Shown here one piece after another: positions 25,604 through 36,797 of a stretch of 64,000 nucleotides of DNA. The notes below the pieces were generated by a model. The model worked only from the letters and a program-made list of their open reading frames with translations, had not been told where the DNA came from and searched no databases. Both the position numbers and the translations under genes were made by a program. The stretch is from DATAOG01 sp963753685 (GTDB taxonomy: Bacteria; Pseudomonadota; Alphaproteobacteria; Geminicoccales; Geminicoccaceae), in contig CAVWDE010000022.1 in the NCBI GenBank assembly GCA_963753685.1, positions 146,700-210,699 of the forward strand, written 5' to 3'. Position 1 is the stretch's first letter, and every line of letters begins with the position of its first letter.

Positions 25604-26255
25604 GCACGGTGTGGATCAGCGGCTGCTCGAAGCCGCGATCGACCTTCTGGCGCAGGCGCGAGATGTGCACATCGATGACGTTGGTCTGGGGGTCGAAATG
25701 GTAGTCCCAGACGGTCTCGAGCAGCATGGTCCGGGTCATCACCCGGCCCGGATGCCGGAGCAGGGTCTCGAGCAGCTGGAACTCGCGCGGCTGCAGGTCG
25801 ATCGCCCGGCCGGCGCGGGTCACCTTGCGGGTCAAGAGATCGAGCTCGAGGTCGGCGACCCGCAGCCGGGTCGCGACCGGCGCTGTGGTCTGGCGGCGGC
25901 CGAGGTTCTCGACCCGCGCTAAAAGCTCAGAGAAAGCGTAGGGCTTGACCAGATAGTCGTCGCCGCCGGCGCGCAGCCCCCGGACCCGGTCGTCGACCTC
26001 GCCCAGCGCCGAGAGGAACAGCACCGGCGTGCTGTGGCCGGTCGCGCGCAGATGCCGGACCAGGCTCAGGCCGTCGAGGCCCGGCAGCATCCGGTCGACG
26101 ATCAGCACGTCCCACTCGCCGGTCGCCGCCTGCAGCAACCCGTCGCGGCCGTCCTCCACGAGCTCGGCGCCATGGCCGCTCTCGCGCAGGCCCTTGACGA
26201 GATACTCGCCGGCCTCGGCATCGTCCTCGATGATCAGGATCCGCATGGCGGTCAT
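25560..26255 (-). CDS. OmpR-family response regulator
   Basis: A 231-residue regulator. The receiver has the acidic pair in RILIIEDDAEAGEYL, phospho-acceptor Asp in VLIVDRMLPGLDGL (about residue 54) and Lys in DDYLVKPYAFSEL. The winged-helix output domain (about 130-225) has LQPREFQLLETLLRHPGRVM and VIDVHISRLRQKVD. It forms an operon with the kinase downstream; its ATG overlaps the stop of the cyclase/ATPase gene by four bases. Confidence 0.94.
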   Translation of the reverse strand: MTAMRILIIEDDAEAGEYLVKGLRESGHGAELVEDGRDGLLQAATGEWDVLIVDRMLPGLDGLSLVRHLRATGHSTPVLFLSALGEVDDRVRGLRAGGDDYLVKPYAFSELLARVENLGRRQTTAPVATRLRVADLELDLLTRKVTRAGRAIDLQPREFQLLETLLRHPGRVMTRTMLLETVWDYHFDPQTNVIDVHISRLRQKVDRGFEQPLIHTVRGAGYCLRAPETAA

Positions 26256-29200
26256 ATAGTCGATCCTTCAGGCGGAGGCACGGGTTCGAACGCCGGACGG
26301 CGGGCATCCGCGTCGGCGAGCGCGGCCTCGATCGCCGGCAGGCCGGCCCGCAGGCCGGTGCGCAGGGCGTCCGCGCGCAAGCCTTCCAGGCGCTCGACGG
26401 CGGCGGCGTCCCGACGCCCCCTGCCCCATTCGGCGAGCGCGCGCCCGCGGGCGATGCACAGGTCGAGCATGGGCAGGGGCTCGGCGCGGGTGTAGTCCTC
26501 GAGCGCGGCGACATACAGGTCCGCGGCGTCCCAGTCGCCGTCGGTCAGCGCGGTCTCGATCGCCGCGGGGTAGAACATCAGATAGTTGTGGCTGACCACG
26601 CCGCCCGCGCGCAGCAGCGCCTCACCCTCGGCCAGCGCCGCCCGACGCTCCTCGGCATCGTCGGTATGGCGCGCGAGCCAGCCGAGCAGGATCGGCCCCC
26701 AATAGGCCATGCCGGTCTCGCGGCCGATCGCCAGCGCCTCGCGCAGCAGATCGACCGCCAGCGCCCGACGCCCCGCGTCCGCCTCGACCAGCGCCAGCAT
26801 CGCCAGCCCCTCGGCCTCGAATCGGCGCGCGCCGAGCTGGCGGGCGAGCGTGATCGCCGGCTCCACGACCGGCCTCGCTTCGGCCAGCTCGCCGCGCTCG
26901 GCCCGACAAAAGAAGACGATGTGACGCGCGACCACCTCCGCGCGCCGATGGCCGACCCGGCGCGCCGCCTCGATCGCGCTCAGCCCGAGCTGCAGCGCGC
27001 CCGCGCTGTCGCCAGCGCTCAGGCCGGCCGATGCCGCCATCGACAGGCTCGCCACCTCGATGCGACCGAAGCCGTGCTGCCGGCAGAGCTCGATGCAGCT
27101 CTGAAACGCCCGTCCGGAGGACAGCATCCGCCCGCGCACGTATTCGGCATCGCCGAGCCCGCCCAGCGCCTGCGCCTCGAGCTCGGGCGAGCCGCACTGC
27201 CGCGCCAGCTCGAGGCTCTTCTGGTGCTCCGCGAGGCACTCCTCGATGCGGCCGCGCGGGAAGTAGAGGTTGCCGCGCAGGAAGTGGATGCGGGCCTGCT
27301 CCTCGATCAGACCATGGCGTTCCGCCGCCGCCTGGGCGCGCTCCAGATCGGCAAGGGCGCCGTCCAGGTCCTCGGTCACCCGCTTGACCGAGGCCAGGCC
27401 GATCCAGGCCCGGCAGGCGGCGCGCTCGTCGTCGCCGGCGGCCGCGAGCGCCGCCTCGTAAGCCGCGCGCGACGCCGCCATCGCCCCGAGATCGTGCCAG
27501 AGCTCGCCCTGCAGGCAGGTGAGCGCCGAGCGATCGGCCGCCTCGGTCGCGATCGCGAGGCCGCGTTCGACCAGGGCCTGTGCCGGCTCGTAATGGTAGG
27601 CCGCCGCCTCGAGCCTGGCGACCCCGAGATAGGCGGCGGCCGCCTTCGGATCCTCGGCCCGGTCCAGATGCTCGGCATACAGCACCGGGTCGCGGCCCTC
27701 GAACCAGCCCGCCGCCCGCTGGTGCAGTGTGCGGCGGCTGGCCTTGAGCAAGGTGTCGTAGACCGCGTCCCGGATCAGCGCGTGGGCGAACAGGAAGTCG
27801 TCGCCCTCGGGGCGCACCAAGAGATGCTCGACCAGCCGCTCGCCATCATAGTCCGGACGCTCGATCAGGTGGCGCAGCGCCTCGATCGCGAAGCGCTGGC
27901 CGAACACGGCAGCCGCCAGCAGAGCCTGCCGGTCGGCCGGCTCGAGCTGGTCCATGCGCGCCTGGACCAGGCTCTGCACCGAGCCCGGGACGCCGGACTC
28001 CGCGCGCTCCTCGGCGTGCCGCAGCAGCTGCTCGAGGAACAAGGGATGGCCCGCGGCGCGCTCCAGACAGCGGCGCGCGAAGGCGCTGTTGGCCTCGAGA
28101 TAGGCGCCGGCCAGCGCCTCCGCCTCGTGCGGGCGCAGCGGCCCGAGGTCAATGGTCAAGAGCGGTGCGCCGGCGATCCCCATCCGCCAGGCCTGATCGA
28201 GCGGATCGCCCTCGACCCGGGAGGTCATGACCAGGAGTGCCGGCGCACCTGCGACCGTCTGAGCGAGGCCCGCCAGCTGCTCCAGGGTCTGGCGATCGGC
28301 CCAGTGCACGTCCTCGATCACCAGCAGACGCGGCCGGCGCGCACTCGCGGTCTGCGCCAGCCGGGCCACCGTCTCGCGCTTGCCGCGCTGGCGGCGCGCG
28401 TGGTCCATCGCGTCGTAGAGGGCCCGCAGCTCCAGGGGCTGCGGCAGGTCGAGCAGATCGTTCAGGTAGACCCGGTGGTCGTCGGCGACCAGACCTTCGA
28501 GCACCGCCCGCGCGGCCGCCGCGGCCCGCGCCTCGACGCCGCTGCCGCCTGGCACCTCCAGCAGGCTGCGAACCAGGGCGCCGATCGCGTCCTGGCCGGC
28601 GCCGGCGCCGAAGTCGAGCACCAGGCCCTTGTGCTGGCTGAACCCCAGGACCTCGGCCTCGCGCCGGAACTCCTCGATCAGCCGGGTCTTGCCGATGCCG
28701 GCGCTGCCGCGCAGGTAGATCGTGTGCCCGGAACCGCTCTCGCGACAGGCCTCGAGCAGCCCCCGGAACTGGGCGAGCTCCGCCCGCCGGCCGACGAACG
28801 GGCGCGCAGGCACCGACCCGACCTCGGCCATGCTGCTGAGGCGCCAGGCCACAACCGGCGCCGTCAGGCCCTTGACCTCGAGGGCGCCGAGGTCGGCGCA
28901 GCCGAACCCATCCGGCAACCGCTGGCGCACCGCGTCCGAGATCAGGATCTCGTTGCGCCCGGCGCGATCGGTCAGGCGCGCGGCGAGATTCACCGAATCG
29001 CCGGTGACCGTGTACTCCCGGTGGGCGTCGCTGCCGGTGCCGCTCGCCACCACCTGGCCGCTCGCGATGCCGATGTGGACGCCGATCTCGCGGCCGAACT
29101 CCCGGCTCAACGCGGGCAAAGTGTCCCGGATCGCGAGCGCAGCCCGGGCGGCGCGCTCCGGGTCGTTGCTGTGCGCGACCGGGGCGCCGAACACCGCCAT

Positions 29201-29605
29201 CACGCAGTCGCCGATGTGTTTGTCGACGCTGCCGCCGAACTCCCCGACGATCCGATCGGCACGCGCGAAGAAACCGCCGAGCAGGCCATGCACCTCCTCG
29301 GCGTCCAGCTCACTCGTGAGCTTGGTGTAGCCGACCAGGTCGACGAACAGCACGGTCACCTGGCGGCGCTCGCCGGTGCTGAGGCGGGTCGACGCTGCGG
29401 GCGCAGCTGGCGGGCTGCCGGCGGCAGCAGCGCGCGGCCTCGGACCCGAGGCCGCCTCGAGCGACGCGCCGCAGGCGGCACAGAACTTGTGCGTGGGCGC
29501 CGCTTCGGCGCCGCAGGCGGGACAGCTCGCCGCCAGCCGGTCGCCACATCGGGCACAGAACCTCGCCCCTTCCGGGCCCTCGAACCCGCAGCTCGGACAG
29601 CGCAC
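26252..29605 (-). CDS. Zinc-ribbon / class III adenylate cyclase / AAA ATPase / TPR multidomain protein
   Basis: An 1117-residue signalling protein. Order: double zinc ribbon (CPSCGFEGPEGARFCARCG, then CPACGAE...KFCAACG, residues 1-50); class III cyclase (VTVLFVDLVGYTKLTSELD with metal Asp, DKHIGDCVMAVFGAP, TGDSVNLAARLTDRAG, about 85-265); STAND/AAA ATPase (P-loop YLRGSAGIGKTRLIEEF, Walker B LLVIEDVHWADRQT, about 285-600); and a long TPR-like helical C-terminus. A GTG at 29605 starts directly at the zinc ribbon; longer frames upstream are not family-like. It overlaps the response regulator (ATGA), so it is cotranscribed with the two-component pair. Confidence 0.85.
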   Translation of the reverse strand: MRCPSCGFEGPEGARFCARCGDRLAASCPACGAEAAPTHKFCAACGASLEAASGPRPRAAAAGSPPAAPAASTRLSTGERRQVTVLFVDLVGYTKLTSELDAEEVHGLLGGFFARADRIVGEFGGSVDKHIGDCVMAVFGAPVAHSNDPERAARAALAIRDTLPALSREFGREIGVHIGIASGQVVASGTGSDAHREYTVTGDSVNLAARLTDRAGRNEILISDAVRQRLPDGFGCADLGALEVKGLTAPVVAWRLSSMAEVGSVPARPFVGRRAELAQFRGLLEACRESGSGHTIYLRGSAGIGKTRLIEEFRREAEVLGFSQHKGLVLDFGAGAGQDAIGALVRSLLEVPGGSGVEARAAAAARAVLEGLVADDHRVYLNDLLDLPQPLELRALYDAMDHARRQRGKRETVARLAQTASARRPRLLVIEDVHWADRQTLEQLAGLAQTVAGAPALLVMTSRVEGDPLDQAWRMGIAGAPLLTIDLGPLRPHEAEALAGAYLEANSAFARRCLERAAGHPLFLEQLLRHAEERAESGVPGSVQSLVQARMDQLEPADRQALLAAAVFGQRFAIEALRHLIERPDYDGERLVEHLLVRPEGDDFLFAHALIRDAVYDTLLKASRRTLHQRAAGWFEGRDPVLYAEHLDRAEDPKAAAAYLGVARLEAAAYHYEPAQALVERGLAIATEAADRSALTCLQGELWHDLGAMAASRAAYEAALAAAGDDERAACRAWIGLASVKRVTEDLDGALADLERAQAAAERHGLIEEQARIHFLRGNLYFPRGRIEECLAEHQKSLELARQCGSPELEAQALGGLGDAEYVRGRMLSSGRAFQSCIELCRQHGFGRIEVASLSMAASAGLSAGDSAGALQLGLSAIEAARRVGHRRAEVVARHIVFFCRAERGELAEARPVVEPAITLARQLGARRFEAEGLAMLALVEADAGRRALAVDLLREALAIGRETGMAYWGPILLGWLARHTDDAEERRAALAEGEALLRAGGVVSHNYLMFYPAAIETALTDGDWDAADLYVAALEDYTRAEPLPMLDLCIARGRALAEWGRGRRDAAAVERLEGLRADALRTGLRAGLPAIEAALADADARRPAFEPVPPPEGSTI

Positions 29606-29937
29606 GACCAGCCTCGCTCGCAACGCACCGAGCGCCGTTATCGCATCGTCGCGCTGCGCTGTCGATCGACGGCCGGCCGGGCGGACCGTCCACCGCCGGG
29701 GCGGCGGACTGGCCATGCCACCGACCGGCCAGCGCTCGAAGGCCAGGGACGCGGCGGGGCCGGCGCCCCGCCGCCGGCCCCAGGCCCCGCTGCCATCGAC
29801 TGCCCCCCGGGTTCGCCGGACCGGGCCGACCACAGCGGTCGGCCCCGCGTCCCGGGCAGGACCACCGGGCGGCAGTCCGGAGCGCCGACCGACCATCGGA
29901 GGTCGCCCCGGAGAACCGCCCGCCCGCCCTGCGGCCG
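29606..29937. other. Gap between protease and cyclase genes
   Basis: 332 bp of very GC-rich, low-complexity sequence. The cyclase frame stays open through it, but the translation (Arg/Gly/Pro-rich) has no family features, so I treat it as leader rather than coding. No terminator or clear promoter was found. Confidence 0.4.
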
Positions 29938-31524
29938 TCAGGCGCGCTCGAGCCGGACCGCGACGAAGCGGTCCTCTCCTTCGCGCTTGACCAGCAGCAG
30001 GATGGTCCCGTCACCGCGGTCGGCGGCCGCACGCACCGCGTCGGCCACCATCTTGGGATCGGTCACCTGCTTGTGGTCGGCCTCGACGATCACGTCGCCG
30101 GGCTGCAGCCCCTTGGCGGCGGCCGGGCTGCCCGGCTGGACCTCGGTCACGACCACGCCCTTGGCGTCGTCCGGCAGATTGAGCGACTGGCGCGCATCCG
30201 GCGTCAGCTTGGCGAGCGCGAGGCCGAGCCTGGGCGTGTTGGCCTGGTCGCCCGACGGCTGGTTGGCGGCGACCACCTGGTCCTCGGTCGGCATCTGGCC
30301 GATCTCGACGTTCAGCGTCTTCTCGGCATTGCCGCGCCAGACCGTCACGTCGACCGCATGGCCGGCCTTGGTGTCGGCCACCAGGCGGGTCAGGTCGGTG
30401 ACCCGGTCGACCGGCTTGCCGTTGTACTTGAGGATCACGTCGCCGCGCTCGAACCCGGCCTTGGCGGCCGGTCCGTTGTCGCTGACGTCGGCGACCACCG
30501 CGCCCTTGGTGTCCTTGAGGCCCAGGCCCTGGGCCAGATCCTGATCGATGCCCTGGATGTGCACGCCCAGCCAGCCGCGCTCGACGTGGCCGTTCGCCTC
30601 GAGGTCGGCGACGATCTGCTTGACCTCGTTCGAGGGGATCGCGAAGCCGATGCCGACATTGCCGCCGCTCGGGCTGTGGATCAGGCTGTTGACGCCGATC
30701 ACCTCGCCCGCGGTGTTGAAGGTCGGGCCACCGGAGTTGCCACGATTGATCGGCGCATCGATCTGCAGGAAGTCGTCGTAGCGACCGACGCCGATGACGC
30801 GGTGCTCAGCCGAGACGATGCCCGCGGTCACGGTGTCGCCGAGGCCGAACGGACTGCCGATCGCGATCACCGGGTCGCCGACCCGAACCTTGTCCGAATC
30901 CGCAAAGGTCACCGGGTGCAGCTCGGACGCGTCAACGTCGATCTTGACCAGAGCGAGATCGGTCGGCTCGTCGGTGCCGATGACCTTGCCCTTGACCTCC
31001 TTGCCGTCGTGCAGGGTCACGGTCACCTCTTCGGCGCCGTTGACGACGTGATAGTTGGTCACGATCCGACCGGTGTCGTCGATCACGAAGCCCGAGCCCA
31101 GCGCCATCTCCGGCCCGGTCTCCGGCGGCGGCTGCATGCCGAACGGCGGCATCTGCTCGCCGAAGAAGCGCTGCATGAAGCGCCGCATCATCTCGCCGTT
31201 GGGACCCTGCATGTCGCCGTTGGGACCCTGCCCGTAAAAGCGGAACTCGTGCTGGCCCGGCTGGTCGGCGACCGGCCGGTTCGGCCCGCGCTCGGTCACG
31301 GTGATCGCGACCACGCTCGGCATGACCTGCTCGACCAGGTCGGCATAGCCTGCCCAGGGTGCGGCCGCGGTCGCCGGGGTCGCGGCGGACGCGACCTGCG
31401 GCTGGCCGGAGTTCAGGCCGACCATCAGGCCGATGACGGCCGCTGAGGAGAGGGCAAGCGCTGCCACGCGCAGCGGCTGCCGGCCTCGCCGAGCCGTCGG
31501 ATCGGTGGGTGCACTGGAAGTCAT
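29938..31524 (-). CDS. Do-type (DegP/DegQ/MucD) periplasmic serine protease
   Basis: A 528-residue envelope protease/chaperone. N-terminal membrane/signal segment (about 18-45), trypsin-like domain with His in RIVTNYHVVNGA, Asp in PTDLALVKI and Ser in APINRGNSGGPTFN, then two PDZ domains (RGWLGVHIQGID, GDVILKYNGKPV; TPRLGLALAKL, GDVIVEADHKQV). A Gly/Met/Pro-rich insertion near residues 95-125 contains a tandem QGPNGDM/QGPNGEM. It degrades misfolded envelope proteins. It lies upstream of the cyclase and the two-component genes; protease next to regulator/kinase is a common alphaproteobacterial order. Confidence 0.94.
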   Translation of the reverse strand: MTSSAPTDPTARRGRQPLRVAALALSSAAVIGLMVGLNSGQPQVASAATPATAAAPWAGYADLVEQVMPSVVAITVTERGPNRPVADQPGQHEFRFYGQGPNGDMQGPNGEMMRRFMQRFFGEQMPPFGMQPPPETGPEMALGSGFVIDDTGRIVTNYHVVNGAEEVTVTLHDGKEVKGKVIGTDEPTDLALVKIDVDASELHPVTFADSDKVRVGDPVIAIGSPFGLGDTVTAGIVSAEHRVIGVGRYDDFLQIDAPINRGNSGGPTFNTAGEVIGVNSLIHSPSGGNVGIGFAIPSNEVKQIVADLEANGHVERGWLGVHIQGIDQDLAQGLGLKDTKGAVVADVSDNGPAAKAGFERGDVILKYNGKPVDRVTDLTRLVADTKAGHAVDVTVWRGNAEKTLNVEIGQMPTEDQVVAANQPSGDQANTPRLGLALAKLTPDARQSLNLPDDAKGVVVTEVQPGSPAAAKGLQPGDVIVEADHKQVTDPKMVADAVRAAADRGDGTILLLVKREGEDRFVAVRLERA

Positions 31525-31861
31525 GCAATCATCTCCTCGTCCTGTTGGGCACTGGCCGTTGCCAGCGGGCGCCCGGATGCCATGATTGGCGTCTCAGGGA
31601 GGTGGGAACGACAGATGACCACGGTCTGTACGTAAGATGAAATCTTCGTCATTTTGGAATGACCGCCGGTTGCGGCCTTGCCCGCGCCGGCGGCGGCGCC
31701 CGGCTGACAGTCCGTCACGCCATCGAGCCCGCCCAAGAGCCTCTTTGAAATCTTGAACGTTGCCGGCGCGATCGCAGTTACGGGCCGTCCGTCAGGGGGC
31801 TGTCAGACGGGTCGACGCGCGCCGGCCGCGCAACCGGTCACCCGCGGCCGCCCGGCGAACA
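31525..31861. other. Intergenic region upstream of the Do protease
   Basis: About 337 bp without a supportable gene. It is locally AT-richer around 31600-31670, where an inverted repeat AAGAT-GAA-ATCTT (31634-31646) could be a regulator site for the protease promoter. No convincing -35/-10 pair was assigned. Confidence 0.3.
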
Positions 31862-33739
<1,878 letters not shown>

Positions 33740-33907
33740 GCTGGACGCTCGAGGCTGGGCATGGGGCGCCGGCCGGCAGCGCGCCGGTCGAGGCCGCCCT
33801 CTCTAGCATGAGGCCCGCTGACGGCACTACCCTTGGCCGCCCGATGCCGGCGGCGGGGCCTGCGAACGGCGCCTGCCGCGCGACCCCGATGCGAGCGTGA
33901 GCGGCGC

Positions 33908-34594
33908 TCAGGTGGTGGTCTGGACCAGGATCTCGACCCGCCGGTTCTGCGCCCGGCCGGCGGCGGTGGCGTTGTCGGCGCGCGGCTCGCTCTCGCCGCG
34001 ACCCGCGGCACTCAGGCGCTCGGCCGGCACGCCGTCGCGGATCAGCTCGGCCCGCACGGCCTCGGCGCGCCGCTCCGACAGCTGCTGATTGTAGCTCTCC
34101 GAGCCGCTCGAATCGGTGTGCCCGACCACGGTCATCTTGCTGTCGTAGCGCTTGAGGACGTCGGCGACCTTGGCGAGACTCGGCTGGAACGCGGGCTTGA
34201 CGGCCGCGCTGTTGACGTCGAACGAGACCTCGTTGGCGAGCGTCACCTTGAGGAGGTCGTCGCGCACCCGCTCGACCTCGACCGCATGGTCCGCCCGCTC
34301 CTTGGCCAGCTGGTCGCGCAGATCGGCCTCCTGGCGGTCCATCATGTAGCCGACCCCGCCGCCGGCCGCCGCGCCGGCGAGCGCACCCAGCACGGTGCCG
34401 GTGCCCGGGTGGCTCTTGTCCAGGCGATTGCCGAGCAGGCCGCCCGCGACCGCGCCGATGCCCGCGCCGACCGCGGTCTTGTTGACCGACTGGGTGCCAT
34501 CCGCCTGGGTCGTGCAGCCCGCCTGCAGCAGGCTGCCGACCAGCAGGCTGCCCAAAAGCAGGCTGTTGAGCGCCACACAGGTCGTCATGCGCAT
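33908..34594 (-). CDS. OmpA-family lipoprotein with glycine zipper
   Basis: A 228-residue protein. Lipoprotein-like signal (LLLGSLLVGSLLQAG then Cys27), glycine-zipper hairpin AVGAGIGAVAGGLLGNRLD and VLGALAGAAAGGGVGYMMD (about 40-85), a short coiled coil, and an OmpA-like peptidoglycan-binding domain (about 115-225). The latter contains VVGHTDSSGSESYNQQLSERR and the NxxxxGRxxNRRVEI ending (NATAAGRAQNRRVEI). It tethers the outer membrane to peptidoglycan. ATG at 34594. Confidence 0.92.
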   Translation of the reverse strand: MRMTTCVALNSLLLGSLLVGSLLQAGCTTQADGTQSVNKTAVGAGIGAVAGGLLGNRLDKSHPGTGTVLGALAGAAAGGGVGYMMDRQEADLRDQLAKERADHAVEVERVRDDLLKVTLANEVSFDVNSAAVKPAFQPSLAKVADVLKRYDSKMTVVGHTDSSGSESYNQQLSERRAEAVRAELIRDGVPAERLSAAGRGESEPRADNATAAGRAQNRRVEILVQTTT

Positions 34595-34831
34595 GCGCGA
34601 TCTCCCGCCCTCTCGAGCCCCGATCCCGGCGAACCGGCCCGCGGCTCAGCCCCCGGCCCCCGCCGGTCGCAGCGGCATAGCGCATGCGGATTAGCGCCCG
34701 CCTAACGAGCGGACCCTTCCGACGCCGCCGGCGCCAGGACACTCTTTGCGAGAATCGTCGCGGCGCGGCGCGCGCCCGGGCGCAGGCGCCGACCGCCAGC
34801 GGGCCAGGGGAAACGCGGCGCACCAGGAGAA

Positions 34832-34858
34832 ACGGCCCGGGTGGGGGGCCCGGGCCGT
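34832..34858 (-). terminator. Hairpin terminator of the copy A lipoprotein gene
   Basis: ACGGCCCGGG and CCCGGGCCGT form a perfect 10-bp stem with a 7-base loop, 27 bp past the stop codon, followed on the minus strand by TTTCTCC. It is conserved in copy B. Confidence 0.7.
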
Positions 34859-34884
34859 CCTGAAACCGAGCTGAAGGGGAAGGC

Positions 34885-35061
34885 TTACCAGCCGATCGAC
34901 CTGAACTGGTCGGGATCGACGTTCACCGAGATGCGCGCCGGATCGAAGCTGGCGCAGCCACCGAGCGTCGTGGTCAGAAGCAAGAGCGCGGCCAACGCCA
35001 GGCCGGGCCATGCGGTCCCGAACCGGGGCCCGAGCAGAGAGCGTAGGCTGACGCCAGTCAC
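34885..35061 (-). CDS. Small lipoprotein, copy A
   Basis: A 58-residue protein from a GTG at 35061: a basic N-terminus, a hydrophobic stretch (AWPGLALAALLLLTTTLGG) and a lipobox Cys (LGGC). The mature part is short: ASFDPARISVNVDPDQFR then SIGW. Promoter (17-bp spacing) and terminator flank it, so it is an autonomous transcription unit. Its paralogue at 38923-39096 shares about 80% of residues, with the mature peptide best conserved (ASFDP-x-RISVN-x-x-PDQF-x-SIGW), which argues for a selected function. No family recognised. Confidence 0.75.
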   Translation of the reverse strand: MTGVSLRSLLGPRFGTAWPGLALAALLLLTTTLGGCASFDPARISVNVDPDQFRSIGW

Positions 35062-35125
35062 CTTGTTCCGACCCCCGTGTTGACCAGTCCCGCCGACCGG
35101 CGTTCCCTCGCCTCAACCTACCACC

Positions 35126-35154
35126 AAGATATGTGTAAGATGAACGAATGTAAA
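35126..35154 (-). promoter_or_regulatory. Promoter of the copy A lipoprotein gene
   Basis: On the minus strand TTTACA (35154-35149), 17 bp, TATCTT (35131-35126), in a conspicuously AT-rich block. The same elements and spacing recur in copy B, which supports the call. Confidence 0.65.
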
Positions 35155-35460
35155 GAATAATATAAAGTTAATAATATAGAGTTAAAGGATCATAGAAGCA
35201 ATCCGCGTGTCCGCTGTCTTCGGCCGCAACCGAAGAGAGCGGTGACGGCGGGCTGCAAGGGGTCGGCCGAACGGAATCCTGACCGCAGGACCGCGTTTCT
35301 TCTACGAACAGAGTCGTGGGCGTCTTCTTCTGATCCGGTTTCTGCCGTGTCCCTGGTGACCCGGAAGAGGGCCTGGCGACGGCCTTGGTTGGCCAGGGCC
35401 GTCGCCGAGCCTCTCGCCAAGCAGCGCGCGCGCTGACGTCGCCATGTCCTGCGCTGACCG

Positions 35461-35754
35461 CTAGCCGTTCTTGTCGTGGTGCATGGTGTCGATCAGCGCC
35501 TGCTGCAGTTTGGCGAGGCCCTGGTCGGTCTTGCCCGAAGCGCAGAGCTTCGCGCCTTCGCCGCGCTCCGCGGTCGCTGCCGGCAGTTCGGTCGCCTCCG
35601 CCATGGGCAGATTGGCGTCGATCTGAGACTCCAGTTGGGCACACCTGTGCATCGCGGCTGACTGAGCCGGAGCAGTCGTTTGCGCAGCAAAGACGGGCGC
35701 GGTGAACAACCAGAACGCCGCGGCCGTCGCAGGAACCACGAAACGCCTGATCAT
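35461..35754 (-). CDS. Small exported protein of unknown function
   Basis: A 97-residue protein with a clear signal peptide (MIRRFVVPATAAAFWLFTAP, cleavage after VFA). The mature helical domain contains two cysteines (MHRCAQLESQ and GAKLCASGK) and ends TMHHDKNG. The helix KLCASGKTDQGLAKLQQAL resembles small TPR-like periplasmic proteins. It lies within the segment bracketed by the duplicated cassettes. Function unknown. Confidence 0.7.
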   Translation of the reverse strand: MIRRFVVPATAAAFWLFTAPVFAAQTTAPAQSAAMHRCAQLESQIDANLPMAEATELPAATAERGEGAKLCASGKTDQGLAKLQQALIDTMHHDKNG

Positions 35755-36081
35755 GGGTCAACCCTTTCGCTGACTGGGTGGCGCTCGACGATCGATGCGC
35801 CACCCCATAAAAAGTCGTTGCCGACGTGGACGCCGGATGTCCGCAGGATGAAGCTTGCGTAATGAGCGAGAGTCTCGAGAGGCAAAGCTTCTTTCATCGG
35901 GCACCCTTCGCCGGAAGGCACGGCACGCTCGCCTCCTCCACAGCCGTCAACCGCGAGGTTCTCGGATCGCGCAAGAGGCGAGCGAGCGCGGTCGTGGCGC
36001 GCAGCGCCAATGCCCGCCTTGAACCCTCCCGCGACAGGTGATACGGTCCCACGCCCTTATCCATTGTCCGTGAGAAGGGCC
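35755..36081. other. Gap upstream of the GST operon
   Basis: 327 bp with no gene I can support. Neither a clear promoter nor a terminator was found. The GST operon promoter must lie here or immediately upstream. Confidence 0.3.
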
Positions 36082-36723
36082 ATGAAACTCTATTATGATC
36101 CGATCACCGTCAATTGCCGCAAGGTCGCTGCCGGCTTCGGCCTGATGGGCTTGCCCTTCGAGGGAGTCCATGTCGACTACTTCAATGGCGGCCACAAGGC
36201 GCCCGAGTACGTGGCGATCAACCCGAACGCGGCGCTCCCGGCTCTGGTCGATGGCGACTTCAAGCTCTGGGAGTCCAATGCGATCCTGCAGTACATTGCC
36301 GACAAGAACGAGGCGTTCGCCTACTATCCCCGCGAGCCCAGGGTGCGCGCCGACATCCACCGCTGGCACCTGTGGGAGGCGGCCCATTGGTTCCCGAGCT
36401 GCTACGTCTACCTGGTCGAGAACGTCGTGAAGCCGCTGCTCAACGCCGAACCCGACCCGGCCGTCACCGACAAGGAAGCGCCGAACTGGCACAAGCTCGC
36501 CAACATCCTCGATCAGCGGCTGACCGGTCAGCGCTGGCTGTGCGGCGACCAGGTGACGCTCGCCGACATCGTGGTGGCCGCGCCGATGCACCTCTACCCG
36601 TACCAGAAGCTGCCGCTCGATGCGCACCCGAACCTGCGCCGCTGGATGACCGATGACGTCGAGGAGCTGCCGTGCTGGAAGGCGACCGATGCCGCCTCCC
36701 GGCTGGGGCTCAAAGCGGCCTGA
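36082..36723 (+). CDS. Glutathione S-transferase family protein
   Basis: A 213-residue GST. The thioredoxin-like N-domain (MKLYYDPITVNCRKVAAGFG, then NPNAALPALVDGDFKLWESN) has the cis-Pro and the E-S glutathione-binding pair. The alpha-helical C-domain has LCGDQVTLADIVVAAPMHLY. The ATG at 36082 follows AGAAGGG. It is the first of three closely spaced genes (75 bp, then 8 bp) with a CmcJ-like oxygenase and an SDR. This suggests a common pathway on an electrophilic or aromatic substrate. Confidence 0.9.
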   Translation: MKLYYDPITVNCRKVAAGFGLMGLPFEGVHVDYFNGGHKAPEYVAINPNAALPALVDGDFKLWESNAILQYIADKNEAFAYYPREPRVRADIHRWHLWEAAHWFPSCYVYLVENVVKPLLNAEPDPAVTDKEAPNWHKLANILDQRLTGQRWLCGDQVTLADIVVAAPMHLYPYQKLPLDAHPNLRRWMTDDVEELPCWKATDAASRLGLKAA

Positions 36724-36797
36724 GAGGGCGTGTCGCGGGCCGGGCGCGCCGCGTCCGGCCCGCACGACCGATTGATTGGCACAAAGGATCCGCCATC

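Larger units (their letters stand above)
34709..35259. repeat. Duplicated lipoprotein cassette, copy A
   Basis: This 0.55-kb segment is repeated in the same orientation at 38747-39283 with high identity across its whole length. Conserved parts are a GC-rich downstream block, the terminator hairpin, a 58-codon lipoprotein gene, an AT-rich promoter, and an upstream stretch ending GAGAGCGGTGACGGCGGGCT. The copies are direct repeats 4.0 kb apart. Confidence 0.85.

Noticed and set aside
29606..29896. N-terminal extension of the cyclase/ATPase protein
   Set aside because: Arg/Gly/Pro-rich with no conservation expected; the zinc ribbon begins directly at the GTG at 29605.
26588..30544. 1318-residue open frame antisense to the cyclase and protease genes
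   Set aside because: Spans two well-supported genes on the other strand; composition is that of a mirror frame.
31634..31646. AAGAT-GAA-ATCTT inverted repeat upstream of the protease as a regulator box
   Set aside because: Five-bp arms are too short to support alone; kept only as a remark in the intergenic entry.
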